Shown here: piece by piece, positions 11,701-23,222 of the stretch
Numbering within the stretch: the stretch's first letter is position 1
How the letters are laid out: every line of letters begins with the position of its first letter
Assembly (NCBI GenBank): GCA_013396655.1
Contig: WBMV01006662.1
Location: 1-64,000 of the forward strand
DNA length: 64,000 nt
Direction of reading: 5' to 3'
DNA from: Campylorhamphus procurvoides
Lineage: Eukaryota > Chordata > Aves > Passeriformes > Dendrocolaptidae
Translations under genes and position numbers: made by a program
The notes under the pieces: generated by a model
Seen by the model: only the letters and a program-made list of their open reading frames with translations
Told to the model about the DNA's origin: nothing
The model's database searches: none

Positions 11701-14700
11701 CAGAGATAAAGGAATCAAAATTAGAATGAAGAAGAAACTAATGCTGCTCAGAAGATATCAGTGTGTTACTTGATGTCATTGTATAATATTTTGTGCAATA
11801 AACAAAGATTGTATCTTTGTTTCCCAAAATTCTATTTTGTAGAGTCACAAGGTCACACATGCAAGTAGAATGTCAGAACAAAAGGGAAATTTCTAGAAGC
11901 TTCTTGTTTAAGAAAGAGTGCAGTCAAGTTTTTTTGGTCCAACCCCAGCTCAAGGAATTTCAATCATTACAAAAAGACAGACCTTCTCTTTTTTTCTTTT
12001 TTTTTTTTTTCTGTTAACTTCTGCAGAAGTTCTATTTCTAGGAGACTTCAGCTTGTATGCTTTGGGGACCATCAAGATCATTAGTGCATTCCAGGTTTAT
12101 TCTCACTGTTGAAAAATGCATATATTCTTAGAACACATTCATTGGTAAGCAGTAAATATTTTGGGCCTAATTTTATTTGAAGACAAGACACTTGCAGGTA
12201 TGGCATGATTTTACTATCATTTACCTTCACACCCACAAATGACTGACATATGAACTCCCCCAGGTACTCTTAGAGCACCTGTAACTAGACCACCTTCTTC
12301 ACTTCTACTTGTATGCAGCTTTTCCTTCTTGAATTATTCTAAATAATTATGAAATAGCACATACAGTATTCCCGTCATATTACAGACACCTCTATGTTCT
12401 TTGAATGTCTTCCATGACACAGTTTTCAACTACAGTATGGGACAAGAAAATTTTGTTCTGATAACAACTAATGCCATAATTTCTGTAAACTGACCAAATG
12501 TTAGAACTAAATATTATTCTTCCTGCATCAGTCACATTGTCATAAACCAAAGATGCAATAAGAAGTTTTACTGTTAGCTTAACAGTTTTACACTACTAAG
12601 GTTATGCATACTCATCATTTTTACTTCTTCCTAAAACTATTTTTCTCTCCACAGGGCCATTTACAGTTTCCATTTTAAATTCCATTGCTTCTGTGAGCTC
12701 CTGTTCCTGAGAAACATAAACATCTACCCCATTGCCACAAGAAGTGATGAACTACAGCATGATTTTTAAAGTTTTGTATTTTAAAAAAATAGTTGAGATA
12801 AATCAAATCCTGGGGTTTAAATCCAATTCAGACTTTGTTATTGACTTTGAGACTTCATAGCAATGAGAATGCTTGACTGATACATCACAAGAATCACTCC
12901 TTTCTGTTCATGATCACAGCAGCTGTGCGGAGAGGAAACACCATGGCTGATGGAGCCCATGAGGGAAAGCTGTTACGATATTCTGTATTCATTACTGAGC
13001 CTAATTACTCTCAGATTACAATGCAAAAGGCATCTGCTTTGAATGACATTCTAGTAATAGACATGCAGACTGAACCAAATAGCTCTTCCTAATGTCATAC
13101 AAGTGATTCCTTCTTTAAGAGGGTGAATGGCATTGATGTGCACATATGTATTATTCACAACCATTTAACAATTTAACCCTAATTATTCACAGCAGTTGAA
13201 TGTGTTTTTTTCATGTATCCAATAAAATATCCACATTGTAAGTGACATCTATAATATTGTATCCAGTAGCACATCCATGTTCTCTGGGCCAGGCACTCTC
13301 ATGGTAATGTGCTTGCAACCCAGTCTGAAGGATGGGTGATAATTCAAACTTTCCTTTCACTCCATCTCTGCAGCTCCTGGTTTCCATACAAATGAAATAC
13401 AGTCATGTAGGCTAGATGTGAGCAGCAGAGCCCTTCAACGCAATACCACATGAGGGCAAAGGGGAGATTGTGTTTCTTGTACCTGCCCGTGTGAGTGCTG
13501 CAACAAGAGGAGTGGACTCATCTGGAGGATCTGACAACTCGAAAGAGAAAGTGAACAAATTGCCACTTACCAAGTTTTCTTCTGTTCATGGGTTTGGTAG
13601 TTTGGCTGGGGTCTTTTGCTGTTTTTTGTTTTTCATTTGTTCCTTTTAGTTACTCTCACAGTTTGCCCGAAATAATAAATTTCAAATTTCATTTTTAGGG
13701 GAATTTAGAATGTCTTCTAGAATATTCAACGGCCAGCTACTCTAATACTACGTTAGCTATTATAGCTATAGAAAACAGAGGTGATGTTTTAGAAGGAAGT
13801 TTCTTTGTCCTTTTCTGGGTTTTCTAATAGAAAGAGATCATGTCCCAGAGAAGGAACAAGAACAAGAAGAAAACAGTGTCCATATCAACATTTTTGGTAT
13901 GGATCCTGTAACTTGATAAAAGCAATCTACTAGAAGAAATGGATAGAAAGTTGTTTGCTTTGATTTGGCCTACATTGAATTTGTACTGATGAATTATAAA
14001 CCACTTAAAATAATAGTGTAAACAACTGTAATGGAAATCTTTATTTTGGAAGTTTACTAGCATATGATGGAGTACAATTGTAACAAGACCTTTATATTTG
14101 CATAACTGTTCAATATTTTATTTTTAAAAAACATAAACACTCCAAAAAATCTTAGCTACTTTTAATACTAATATATTTTGTTCTCATTTTTTTCCAAAAT
14201 AATTCTGCTTTAGATTAAAATTACTTAGGTTATTTCACCACAATTATACTATAAATTGTGTCTCACTTCATGCTTGTCACAGGATCTCTTTCCAGTGAAA
14301 ATATTACTCATTGCTCCTTACCTTCTATAAAATCTTGTGCAGACTTTCCATGATTAACTCTTCACTGAGATTGAGAAAGACTATTTTTGGGGGTGTAACT
14401 GTAGGGCTTCTAGGTTCAACACAGGAGATTTTCCTTTTTTTTCTGTCTTTGGCATCCAATCACTTTCAGCTCCACCTACAATCCTGGATTTTAAAGATAT
14501 GGGAATTAGTCCTTTCTAATTGCATCAATAAACATTGGAGTTTCAAAAGAAGAGAGGCAAAAAAAATGGCTGTAAGACTTGAAAAGAGTAGGTAATGTTA
14601 AAATGCATGAATGCAAAAGTAATCAATATAAGAGCAAGATGCTTCTACAGCACACATTACCTTCAAAGGCAAATACCAGAGATGACTCTTTTGTCATGCC

Positions 14701-15924
14701 CTGGTAGTAACATGGGGACACCAGAATGAAAAGAATTATACAAACTTCCAAGTTTAAAACAAGATTTATAAAAGAAAACTAGAGACCAAAAGCTTTTCCA
14801 GTTCACTTTTTTCTGTCATTTAACATGTCTGGAAATGCTGAAAAAATATCTCATATATATTTGGGTTACATGGGAGACATGAATAGAAACAAATGTTTCT
14901 GTAGAAGATGGAGTATTGGGAAAAAAAACAAAACAGATAAATAACAGTTCCTCACTTTCACAGATTTTAATAACATATTTTACTGCTCTCCTAGAAAGGA
15001 AAAAAGAAGAGGAGGTAGGCATTTGAAATTTAATTTTCAGTAATACTATTTGGCAGCAGAAAGCAGAGAGAAAGACACCTGTCTGACAACAAAACCTTCT
15101 CAAGCAGTACAGTGTTGGGGGTGAGAACTGTATGAGGTGTATGGAGTTTCACAATATAGAAGACTATAAAAGGCAGTCTGCGATAAAACAATTCTAGAGG
15201 AAAACCCCTCTAAATGTACGCAATATCTCACAGTGTGGCAAGGATACTAATTCTGAGCATGAAGATGGCATTGGAGTTGAAGAGGCTCATAGAGAATTAG
15301 AATGTTTCAGAGAATGTTTCCCGTGAGAAACAAAACAGCAGCTTTCTTATATATAATTCATCATTCCATCTGTTATTTATACTTATCATAGATATCTGGT
15401 AAGCAAAACATTCTGGATTGATTGTTGACTCTGAAGCATGATTGCCTAGTGTATCGTCACATATTGCTTCATTGTTCCTCTGATTAAGAGTACTTGTTTG
15501 TTGAATATTTCTAAAGAATCCGCAAATCAATGCAATTGGAAGATAAGTGTCAAAAACATTTTTAAGAGTGTTTGGTACTAACAAACTTGGATGAATCAGG
15601 AGAACACACTTATCTATGTCTCTAAAATTTTTTCAGTTAATTTTCAGGAATATAATTCAAGATATTCTACATGCTAAAAACGCACAAAAGAAGAGAAATA
15701 AAAATAATTTAAAATAACCTAAACAAAAAAATAAACAATCAAACCTGGATAGGAATGGACATACATGGAAGTGCAAGAGAATCTACTTTTTGCCACTCTT
15801 GCTCTTATTCTCCACCTAGATTATCTCTCAAATTATTCATAACAATTAAAGGTAGTATGGTGACATGTCAGGTTTGGCAGATGTATGAGTGGATACATGT
15901 GTGTACAAAACTGTGCTAATGGTG
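8751..15924. other. Long unassigned stretch, no gene seen
   Basis: I see no defendable exon, repeat family or RNA gene. Small structures are the 17-base near-palindrome CTGGCCTATTAGGCCAG at 8966-8982, a T run of 14 at 11997-12010, and the perfect 16-base palindrome AACTTCTGCAGAAGTT at 12016-12031. A slightly more GC-rich patch at about 13260-13560 could be an unrecognised interspersed repeat. Confidence 0.55.
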
Positions 15925-16982
15925 TGTGCCAATTTAAAGGTAAACCTGCAGCAGAAATGAACCAAACTCAAGAGAGATTACAAGTCAAAATTACAATTTA
16001 CTAAAAAGATTACAATAAATACAATGATTCAGAGAAAAGCCGGTTTTAACACACAAAACCTAATGTATAACTCAGCACTCTGGGACATGAACTGAACAGT
16101 ATTCACTAGTCCCTGTGCTGAGTGCCACATGGTGCTCTCTGAGAGCAATGCAAAAGGAAAAGAAACCTGTTTGTGATGATGATGATCACGGTTCTGTCAA
16201 AGTAATGATCACAGTCTTGTCAAGATTGGCAGTTGCAATCCTGTTGAAGTTCTGTTCATCTTCTGGATCTAATGAGTGATACCAGAAGTCTCAAAGCCCC
16301 AAGATTATACATGCTCAGGTTCAAGTGGGAATGCCCAGTACCTCCCTGAGAGTAGATAGTTTCAAAATGGGTGATGATGAGTCATAGGATATTTTTGGAA
16401 TCCTTGATGGTCTAGGTCATTGCAGCTGCCTATTGTGCCAGGTCCTTATGGCCCATTAGCAGACATGACCCTTCAAACTGGGTGTGAAGGTGCTGATGCC
16501 TTTCTGGGGGGAGTTGTCACAGCTGAGTCACTGGTGTGAAGATAGAAACATTCCCCCATCTCCCAGGGTTCTTTAACACCCAGCTTGTAGCCTGAGGTGT
16601 CAGGTGAGCCCTGGACAGCTGCTTCAAATGATCCATTATTAACAGTCCAACAAAAATGACACAGAGTGTGTAGAATACACAATTTTGGTTATACTCACAT
16701 AGTGATAAATTGGTTCCAGCCCCTGGGACATGGTGATGGTATCTGGTAATGAAGCATCATTATGACATTTTAATGTGTCTTATAATTACTACTCCTATTG
16801 ATTTGAAAGTAAATGCTGTCTTCAAGAAACAACCCAACCTGAGGTCTTGTTGGAGGCAGTTATTTACCACTGTATAAAAAAAAACCCTGTTGTCAGTACA
16901 GATGTTTCCTTTCAGATTTGCCAATAAATTGGCAGTAGTCAAAGTAGTATTAGCATATAGGGAGCAAAGTTTCTTGGCAACA
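15925..16982 (-). mobile_element. Probable LTR-retrotransposon fragment, minus orientation
   Basis: The plus strand begins TGTGCCAATTT and, about 1 kb on, ends TTGGCAACA. The ends are therefore imperfect inverted complements, as in retroviral LTRs. Near the left end the minus strand carries a polyadenylation-like AGTAAA in a setting resembling the R/U5 junction of bird ERVs (plus strand 15985-16000). The interior (about 15945-15970, 16460-16540 and 16640-16720) resembles repeated bird ERV sequence I recognise in outline but cannot name to subfamily. No target-site duplication matches these exact ends, so either end may be off by tens of bases. A frame of 69 codons on the minus strand inside it has no motif. 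Orientation is moderately secure and boundaries less so. Confidence 0.55.
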
Positions 16983-18116
16983 GAGACAGACAGTTTTAGT
17001 ACTACAAACAGGCCTTAAAAGTACTGTTATATCTCCTCTGATCCTAGGACCTGATGTAGTCTAAATTTTCTTCTGGGGTCCTCACAGATTGAGCTGCAAG
17101 TCTATATTTTCATTAGATGCTCATGTTTGCCAGTGACAGAAGACAGGCAGTCAGCAGGCCAAAGAAAAAATGTTTAAGTATACTACACTTTCTGCTGTTT
17201 ACAGAATGAGAGGGCCAAACCTTGGTCATGATGACTTAAACTTGTGTCTCAGCCACTGATGGACAGATGCTGAAAAATTTGGTAGCAAGTCACAAACACA
17301 TGAAAAAAAAGTATATGTGATGATGGTGAAGTAGAGAATGAAATAACAAAATTATCTTTTTTTGGTTTGCCTGAGTTTAGTAATCAGCCTTGCTACAGTT
17401 ACAAATATATGCCTAATCATATATTTTGCTAAATTAAGAAAAAAAAATGGCAATTAGACAGTCAAAAGGAATCTCTGCATGTGTTCAGCTATACAGTAGG
17501 GATTATTAGCAGAAAACCACATACTGAAATACTTGGATTAACCTGAACTGCATGCAGTAAGGACCATGAGAGAAAAGCACTCCACAATTCCTGCACTACC
17601 AAGGATAAAGAGAACATACAGTGGTAATTTTTTTTTTTTGACAGATAGACTGTTTGGGTAATTTTGGTATATTTTTTTCCCTTGAAATCCAATTCAGATA
17701 CTTTTCTAGAGGAGAAATCTAGTCCTTTAGAGAGCCACAGATGAATACAAATTTAGCAGAAGTTCCTTACGGATTCATGATCACATCATATCTGCAAAGA
17801 CAAAATGTTCCCCTTTAGTCCTTCCTTTGATATCTGTTCGAAAAGAGATCACTGATTGAGTCAGGGCTGCTGTCCTCCACTCCCCATGACATGATAATTG
17901 CTTTAATACAGTTATATTTGAGCTAAGCCCCATTGCCCACAGCTTGCCTCTTTTCCTGTGTCACTATGGCTAGCCCTGATCTCAGCCTGAGGTGTTAACA
18001 GTAGATAAAACCTTACTGAAGAACAGAGTTATCACAAAATAAAGAAATCAAGCTTGACACTGGAAGTGAGTTCCAAGGAAAAACTTGGCCATTGGCATTT
18101 CAGTAGTGCAGTTAGC
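16983..18116. other. Unassigned AT-rich DNA between two LTRs
   Basis: There is no recognisable gene or repeat. The region lies between two minus-oriented LTRs, but the LTRs differ in sequence and length, so it is not the interior of one provirus. No primer-binding site, gag or pol motif was seen. Confidence 0.55.
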
Positions 18117-18600
18117 TGCGACAGCGTGGTGGAACACTCCCCCTTCCCGTTCCCTCCCAGCCACTTGGTCCCCGAGATGTCCCAGGAAAGAGACACACAT
18201 AGACCACAGGAGGGGAAAGCAGAGAGAGAGTTTATTCAGGGTTAGGGGTATTTAAAGGGCTTTAGGGGATTTTGGTCACAACCAGTAGAAATCGAGGCCT
18301 AACAACTAATGGGGAAAGTGTTAAAAAAGGACCAATAAGAGGAGGATTTCACAGAGTCTGGCCAAGGCAAATTCCTGCATACCAGGCTAGGACGATAAGA
18401 GTTTTCTCAAGGGGTCTTGGGAAGAAGAAAGGTGACTCAAAGGAAAAAACAAAAAAAAAAAAAAAAGGGCAAAGAATGCATTTTACAATACAGTAAAAGC
18501 CTCAGTTTTTAAGGCACTAGGGCTGGTTTCTTCATTTTCTTCACAGACCCATCTCTTACATGATTTATTCCACTTCTGATATTGTAAGTCTATTGCCACA
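18117..18600 (-). mobile_element. Solo LTR with perfect 6-bp target duplication
   Basis: The 484-bp segment begins TGCGACAG and ends TTGCCACA. It is bracketed by the identical hexamer GTTAGC at 18111-18116 and 18601-18606. On the minus strand it has a TATA-like element (complement of GGTATTTAAAGG, 18247-18258) and an AATAAA just downstream (complement of TTTATT, 18231-18236), so transcription would run right to left. The 6-bp duplication fits ERVK/betaretrovirus-type integrases. A 16-base A run (18451-18466) lies in the U3 part. No internal retroviral genes remain, which implies loss by recombination between paired LTRs. Subfamily unknown. Confidence 0.85.
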
Positions 18601-21600
18601 GTTAGCCAGCCAGATCTGAAGGAACTTTTCTACACTAAAGGGCGAACACAATCAATACCCATACAGTACCCTATCTGTCAGGTGCCCTGATTTAGGTCTT
18701 GGGGTGACCAAGCTATTGAAAACTGGGAATGAAGGGTTCATCTCAAAGTTTGTTTCTCACTTTGTCTCAGTGTCACTATAGGAGTAAAAGGATTGGCCTA
18801 GCTATCAAAATCATGCTTTTCAGTACAGAGAGAAAAACTTACTTTCTTTTAAATCACTCTTATGGCTAGTAAACACCTTTTGTGTAACAGACTTGTGTCG
18901 CAAATGTACTTCGTTAACACAGTAGCCTGCAATGGAACATGCTTTTTTAGCTTTCTTGGAATGAAAGAAAGATTGCATTCACTGCTAAGTTTTACAAAAA
19001 TCCCTAAAAATGGTTGCCATCTTATCAAATTGCTGATATTATTTTATTATTTTATTTATTTGGAAATTTTCTGGCCAAATTTGCACCATCATGTTTTTAT
19101 TTTCCTCTCAGTTTTCTATTAGTTTGTTACAAATCAAACACACTTTACAGAGAGCTGGTCTTGTATTATTTCTATAAAAAGAAGAGCTGAGGTTGATTTA
19201 CTATTTCTCTGCCTCTAGCACAATGCAACACTTAAAATCAACAAAGTTTTTCAATATTACCTCATAAAAACAAGCTTGATGAAATACTTAATATTTCTGG
19301 GCTCTAAAGCAGATTCTGGCCTTTTTGGTCTTCATGTAACTTACACAGTATTTTCATGAAATCTAAATAAAAAGAGACACTGTGAAACTTTACTGTCTCC
19401 TCTAAAACTTAGTTGATATATTTCTTTTGGAGATACCAGAAAATCTTATGAAAAGTAACAAAGCATGAACATAAACTGTCCAAGCTTCCAGGTACTGAGA
19501 AACATAAATACTTAAAAACCAATCTACTATTTCAGCTGTTGGTAGTTTATTCTAAAGAAAGCTATCCCACACCTAAGTGTCATTTTTATTCAAACAGCTC
19601 ATGTTCAAAAGCAATCCTATTTGACTCTGTACACAACAGTAATGAGCTAATCCCGCCATGGGAAGCAACTGGTGTGCCTCCAGGGTATCTTGCAAAGAGG
19701 TTTGGTATCCTAAGAACATAGCAAGGTGGCCAGGAGCTAGACTGAAACCCTGAGGCCACATACAGCACAGGAGCTTACAGTACAGGCAGCATCTGCTCCC
19801 TTAGCAGGTCTGAAGTAAAATCTAACATTTTAACTCTGCTAGCTTATACACACACATACACATGCACATTGAGTACAAATATGCACTATGCTTATTTTCA
19901 TCTCCTTGACTTTTTTTTTGTAAATAATTGCCTGACTGAAAAAGGTCAGTAATTCTTGTGAAATACTGAAGTATTTTGAACACATGAGTATATGTCGAAC
20001 AAAAACCAACAAATGCAATGCTATTCAGTGTAAGAGGATAAGAGGAAGCAACTCTCTATTCATTTGTCACAAGGGTTGGGCTACCCAACATTCCCATTGT
20101 GGTTAGGAACAGTAACAAATCTCACCTCTGCTTTCTTGGTCCAAGCTTTATTTGACTGTTTTGTCTCTGTAACTTTAAGAACTCAACAGAAAAATAACTT
20201 TGCTATGGAGCACATAGTATGTTACCTTTGATTTTCTTTCATTTGAGATTTAGGGCTGATCCTGATAGGCACTGGGAATCAATAACATGAAAGTTGCTTC
20301 AAAAACCTTTGAAAAAGGCTGTACCTTCCACAAGATCACACTGTCCACACAAAAACTGAAGAGACATGCCTTCTTCCAAAGGGTTTTCTACAGACTTTTC
20401 CCCCCCTTCATTAACATTGAGCTCATTTCCCATGTAATGAAAGCTCTGAACCTTTTGTAACACACTTATTCCTAGATGAGGTGTGGCTTTCCCACCAGCT
20501 CAGCAGAGGTGATGTGCTGTTCAGAGCTACAGGTACAGTCCACAAGACTGTGAATCAGAACTCTACTCCCTGTCATATATCTAACCAGTGCAAAGGTTAG
20601 GGAGGGGAAAGATTAAATCAGGCTACTCAGGCCTTGATTTAGTCCTATATTTATACAGGTTTCATGTTGGTAATTTATATGATAAAATGTTTATGCTTCA
20701 GTATTTCTGTGTGTTGTGCCAGGTAAATTAAGGGGTCCAATAGTTCAGGCATAAAATAAGTGAGCACAACACAGCATGATGAAATAAGGTCCTGTTCTAA
20801 AGTGTCTGATGTCAGCTTGATGTGATAGACTTCATAAATAACTTACTTAATCCTTTGCTATATGAAATATTTAACCCGTTACTTGAGCGTATATACCTTA
20901 CTTACATATATTTTGAAAGCGATTATACCCTTATATTACATAAAACAGAGACATTAAAAATGACACAAGAGCTTAAAGTAAAATGTTTTTAAAATCTACA
21001 GTCAAAAGATCAATGCGATTGTAGTTCTACACGCTAAAAAACATGTAATAGATATATGCATTCTAGTTTATTCTGATAAAGTATTTGTCTCTGAGTCATC
21101 TGCCCAGGGCTGACAGAACTGACACAGAACTCAGTATATATCTGCATCTTGCTAAATCAAGAACTTGATGACAGACTATTCCTAAAAGGACAGCAGAAAG
21201 CTACATCTAAATAGCTTTGCTACATTTAAGTGAAACTTACTACTTTTATCTGCTCCAAATTTGTATTCCAGAGGCAACACCTAGCAAAAACAAAGTAAAA
21301 AAAAAACCAGTATCTACACAAACAAATAAGCAAACTTCTCCCAATGAGATGAAAACTATTATTAAAATAAAAGGCAAAACCAAAGAAGAAATAAGAAAAG
21401 AAAAAAAACCAAAAATAGAAACAAGTTTGTACATATCTTAGTTTTAAGACTAGAATAAGAACCAGCTCATCCTGCTACTGCCAGAGTAGTATGTAAAACA
21501 CTGAAGAACTTGCCCTATATTTCTTGAGTTTCCAAAGAGGACTGCTGTGACTGCTGAGCCATTCACAGCAGATATATTTTAAACCAATCCCACTTAGGTC

Positions 21601-21846
21601 CAATTTTTAAAATAAAAGACAATGAAGTAGAACATATGAATACTAAGATGCTGTACAGAATATGTGTATGAATATTATTGTGAGCTAGGGTGTAACAGTG
21701 GAAATTCTTAGGTAAATTTATGCAAAAATTTCTATTTATATTTCTTTTAGAAATAAAGGATTCATTTCATTCCATTTCCTCTCTTTAAAGTATGAAACAG
21801 AAATAGAGTGAATGGTTTTTCCAATGAAAAAATCATTTATCTATGG
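18601..21846. other. Unassigned AT-rich DNA
   Basis: No gene, RNA gene or recognisable repeat was found. There is a short CA-rich patch near 19849-19866 and a C run near 20400-20406. Reading frames are short and without motifs. Confidence 0.55.
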
Positions 21847-22585
21847 AATCACAAAACCAATCACAGAATTGTTGAGGCTGGAAAGGGCCTCTCAAGGCTG
21901 ACAAGTCCAAGGTACTGTCTAAAGCTGGGTCAGTTAGAACAAGTTGCTAAGGACCATACCCAGTTGGATTTGTATGCCCCCATGGATGGACATTGTGTAG
22001 TAAATGCCTTCCAGTGTTCGTTCACTCACATGTCTCATTAAATTGAGATTATGAACACTCACTATGATAACTCTTATTACTTTTAAACACAATTAGCTAT
22101 ATTTGAACTTGTGCCATCTGCCTCTTGTCCTCTCACTAAGCACCATCAAGAAGAATCTTTCTGTCTCTTTTTCATCCCCGCCTTTTAGGTCCAAGTCTTC
22201 GCTAGGATGGAGAACCGTAGCTCTCTCAGCCTCTCCTTATAATAAAACATCCTCCAATCCTTTATTTATCTTAATGGCTCATCACTGGACTTGGTCCAGT
22301 GACTTGGATCTCCCTGGGATTCCCAACTAAAACATAGTCCAGATTCAAAAAACTATCAAAATATGAATTTAACTAGGTATTCAAAAGCTGATTAGACTTG
22401 GCTTTTGTGATAATAAACATTCTATCTAGAAAACAAACTATCTACATCTTACTTGTACTGAGGACTCTAGAACTGGACCCAGGAGACCAGATGTATCTCA
22501 CCAGAGCTGAGTAGACTAGATGGATCACCATTTCCAACCTTCTATAAACACTTATCCTACAGCATGCCTGGGATGGCGTTGACAG
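21847..22585 (-). mobile_element. CR1 LINE 3' end, minus orientation, interrupted
   Basis: The plus strand opens with AATCACAAAACCAATCACAG followed by TTGAGGCTGGAAAGGGCCTC, the antisense of the CR1 3' terminus. About 22180-22305 carries the antisense of the CR1 3' coding/UTR junction (AGCTCTCTCAGCCTCTCC, then GGACTTGGTCCAGTG). The alignment breaks near 22311 and resumes near 22450 with TTGTACTGAGGACTCTAGAA and TCTCACCAGAGCTGAGTAGA, fading out near 22585. The break holds about 139 bp of unrelated sequence that includes the 111-bp unit listed separately. The element is 5'-truncated and has no open reverse-transcriptase frame. Confidence 0.85.
22311..22421. repeat. 111-bp dispersed unit, copy 1, nested in CR1
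   Basis: This segment starts TCCCTGGGATTCCCAAC and ends GTGATAATAAACATT. It recurs at 25334-25444 with exactly the same length, no gaps and 7 mismatches by eye (about 94% identity). Copy 1 sits inside a CR1 that resumes about 28 bp downstream, so this copy must be an insertion. I see no terminal inverted repeat, poly-A tail or target-site duplication, and I do not recognise the family. Confidence 0.85.
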
Positions 22586-22901
22586 TCAGTATTTAAATAC
22601 TATTTTTATTTTTCAGGTACCTATTTTTACATATTGGCATATTGCCATCTTTTAACTTTTCTGTTATAATAATAACTTAATGCTCATACAAAGGAAAGAA
22701 AAATGCCCTAATGAAAATGGTTTCAATCCACAGATGACCACAGCTAATAGACTACATTTGCAAATTAAGCTGTAGTAGAAATAGGTAGGATTTATATGGG
22801 CAGATTTAATTGTTTAAGGGTCATGAGATAATATTGTGGACAAAGAACATTACTAGTAAAGAGTAAATGGAAAGAAAAGAATTATAAACATGTTTGATCT
22901 T
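22586..22901. other. Spacer between CR1 and LTR
   Basis: AT-rich sequence with no feature I can name. Its last six bases, GATCTT (22896-22901), are one side of the candidate target-site duplication of the next LTR. Confidence 0.55.
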
Positions 22902-23222
22902 TGTGGTAAACTGCACCAGGCCTGTGGATTTCTTGACAGAGTAAGAAGAATCTGACCTTGGCCAGACTGTTGTGTACCTGTGAAGATAAACAGCTTGCAG
23001 AGACTGAGAGAACTCAGGAGAAGCAGAAGATAAGCTTGGCTCAGTTTGTAACTGTGGCCAATAGGTGACTGTTTGTGTGTAATGAGCACCAATAATATTA
23101 GTGCAGGTACACTTAGGAAATATATAAAAGTAGCTGTGTGAAAAAATAAAGGGGAAGAAGCTTCACTTTTATCTATTCGGGATCTTCACCTGCTTTTTAT
23201 TAAGTCCATCCCAACAATGACA
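22902..23222 (+). mobile_element. Short ERVK-like solo LTR, plus orientation
   Basis: The segment starts TGTGGTAAACTG and carries a TATA box TATATAAAAG (23121-23130) and an AATAAA (23145-23150). It ends in CA at 23222, with GATCTT both before (22896-22901) and after (23223-23228), a perfect 6-bp duplication. An alternative end at CCCAACA (23216) gives a length closer to the related copy at 62169-62482 but loses the duplication. Shared landmarks with that copy include AGGCCTGTGGATTTCTT, CCTTGGCCAGA and GAAGATAAACA. No internal retroviral sequence flanks it. Confidence 0.82.

Noticed and set aside
15920..16735. TGGTG pair as target duplication of the 15.9-kb LTR
   Set aside because: Five-base matches near a CA are easy to find, and repeat-like sequence appears to continue past 16735. 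Kept only as an alternative.
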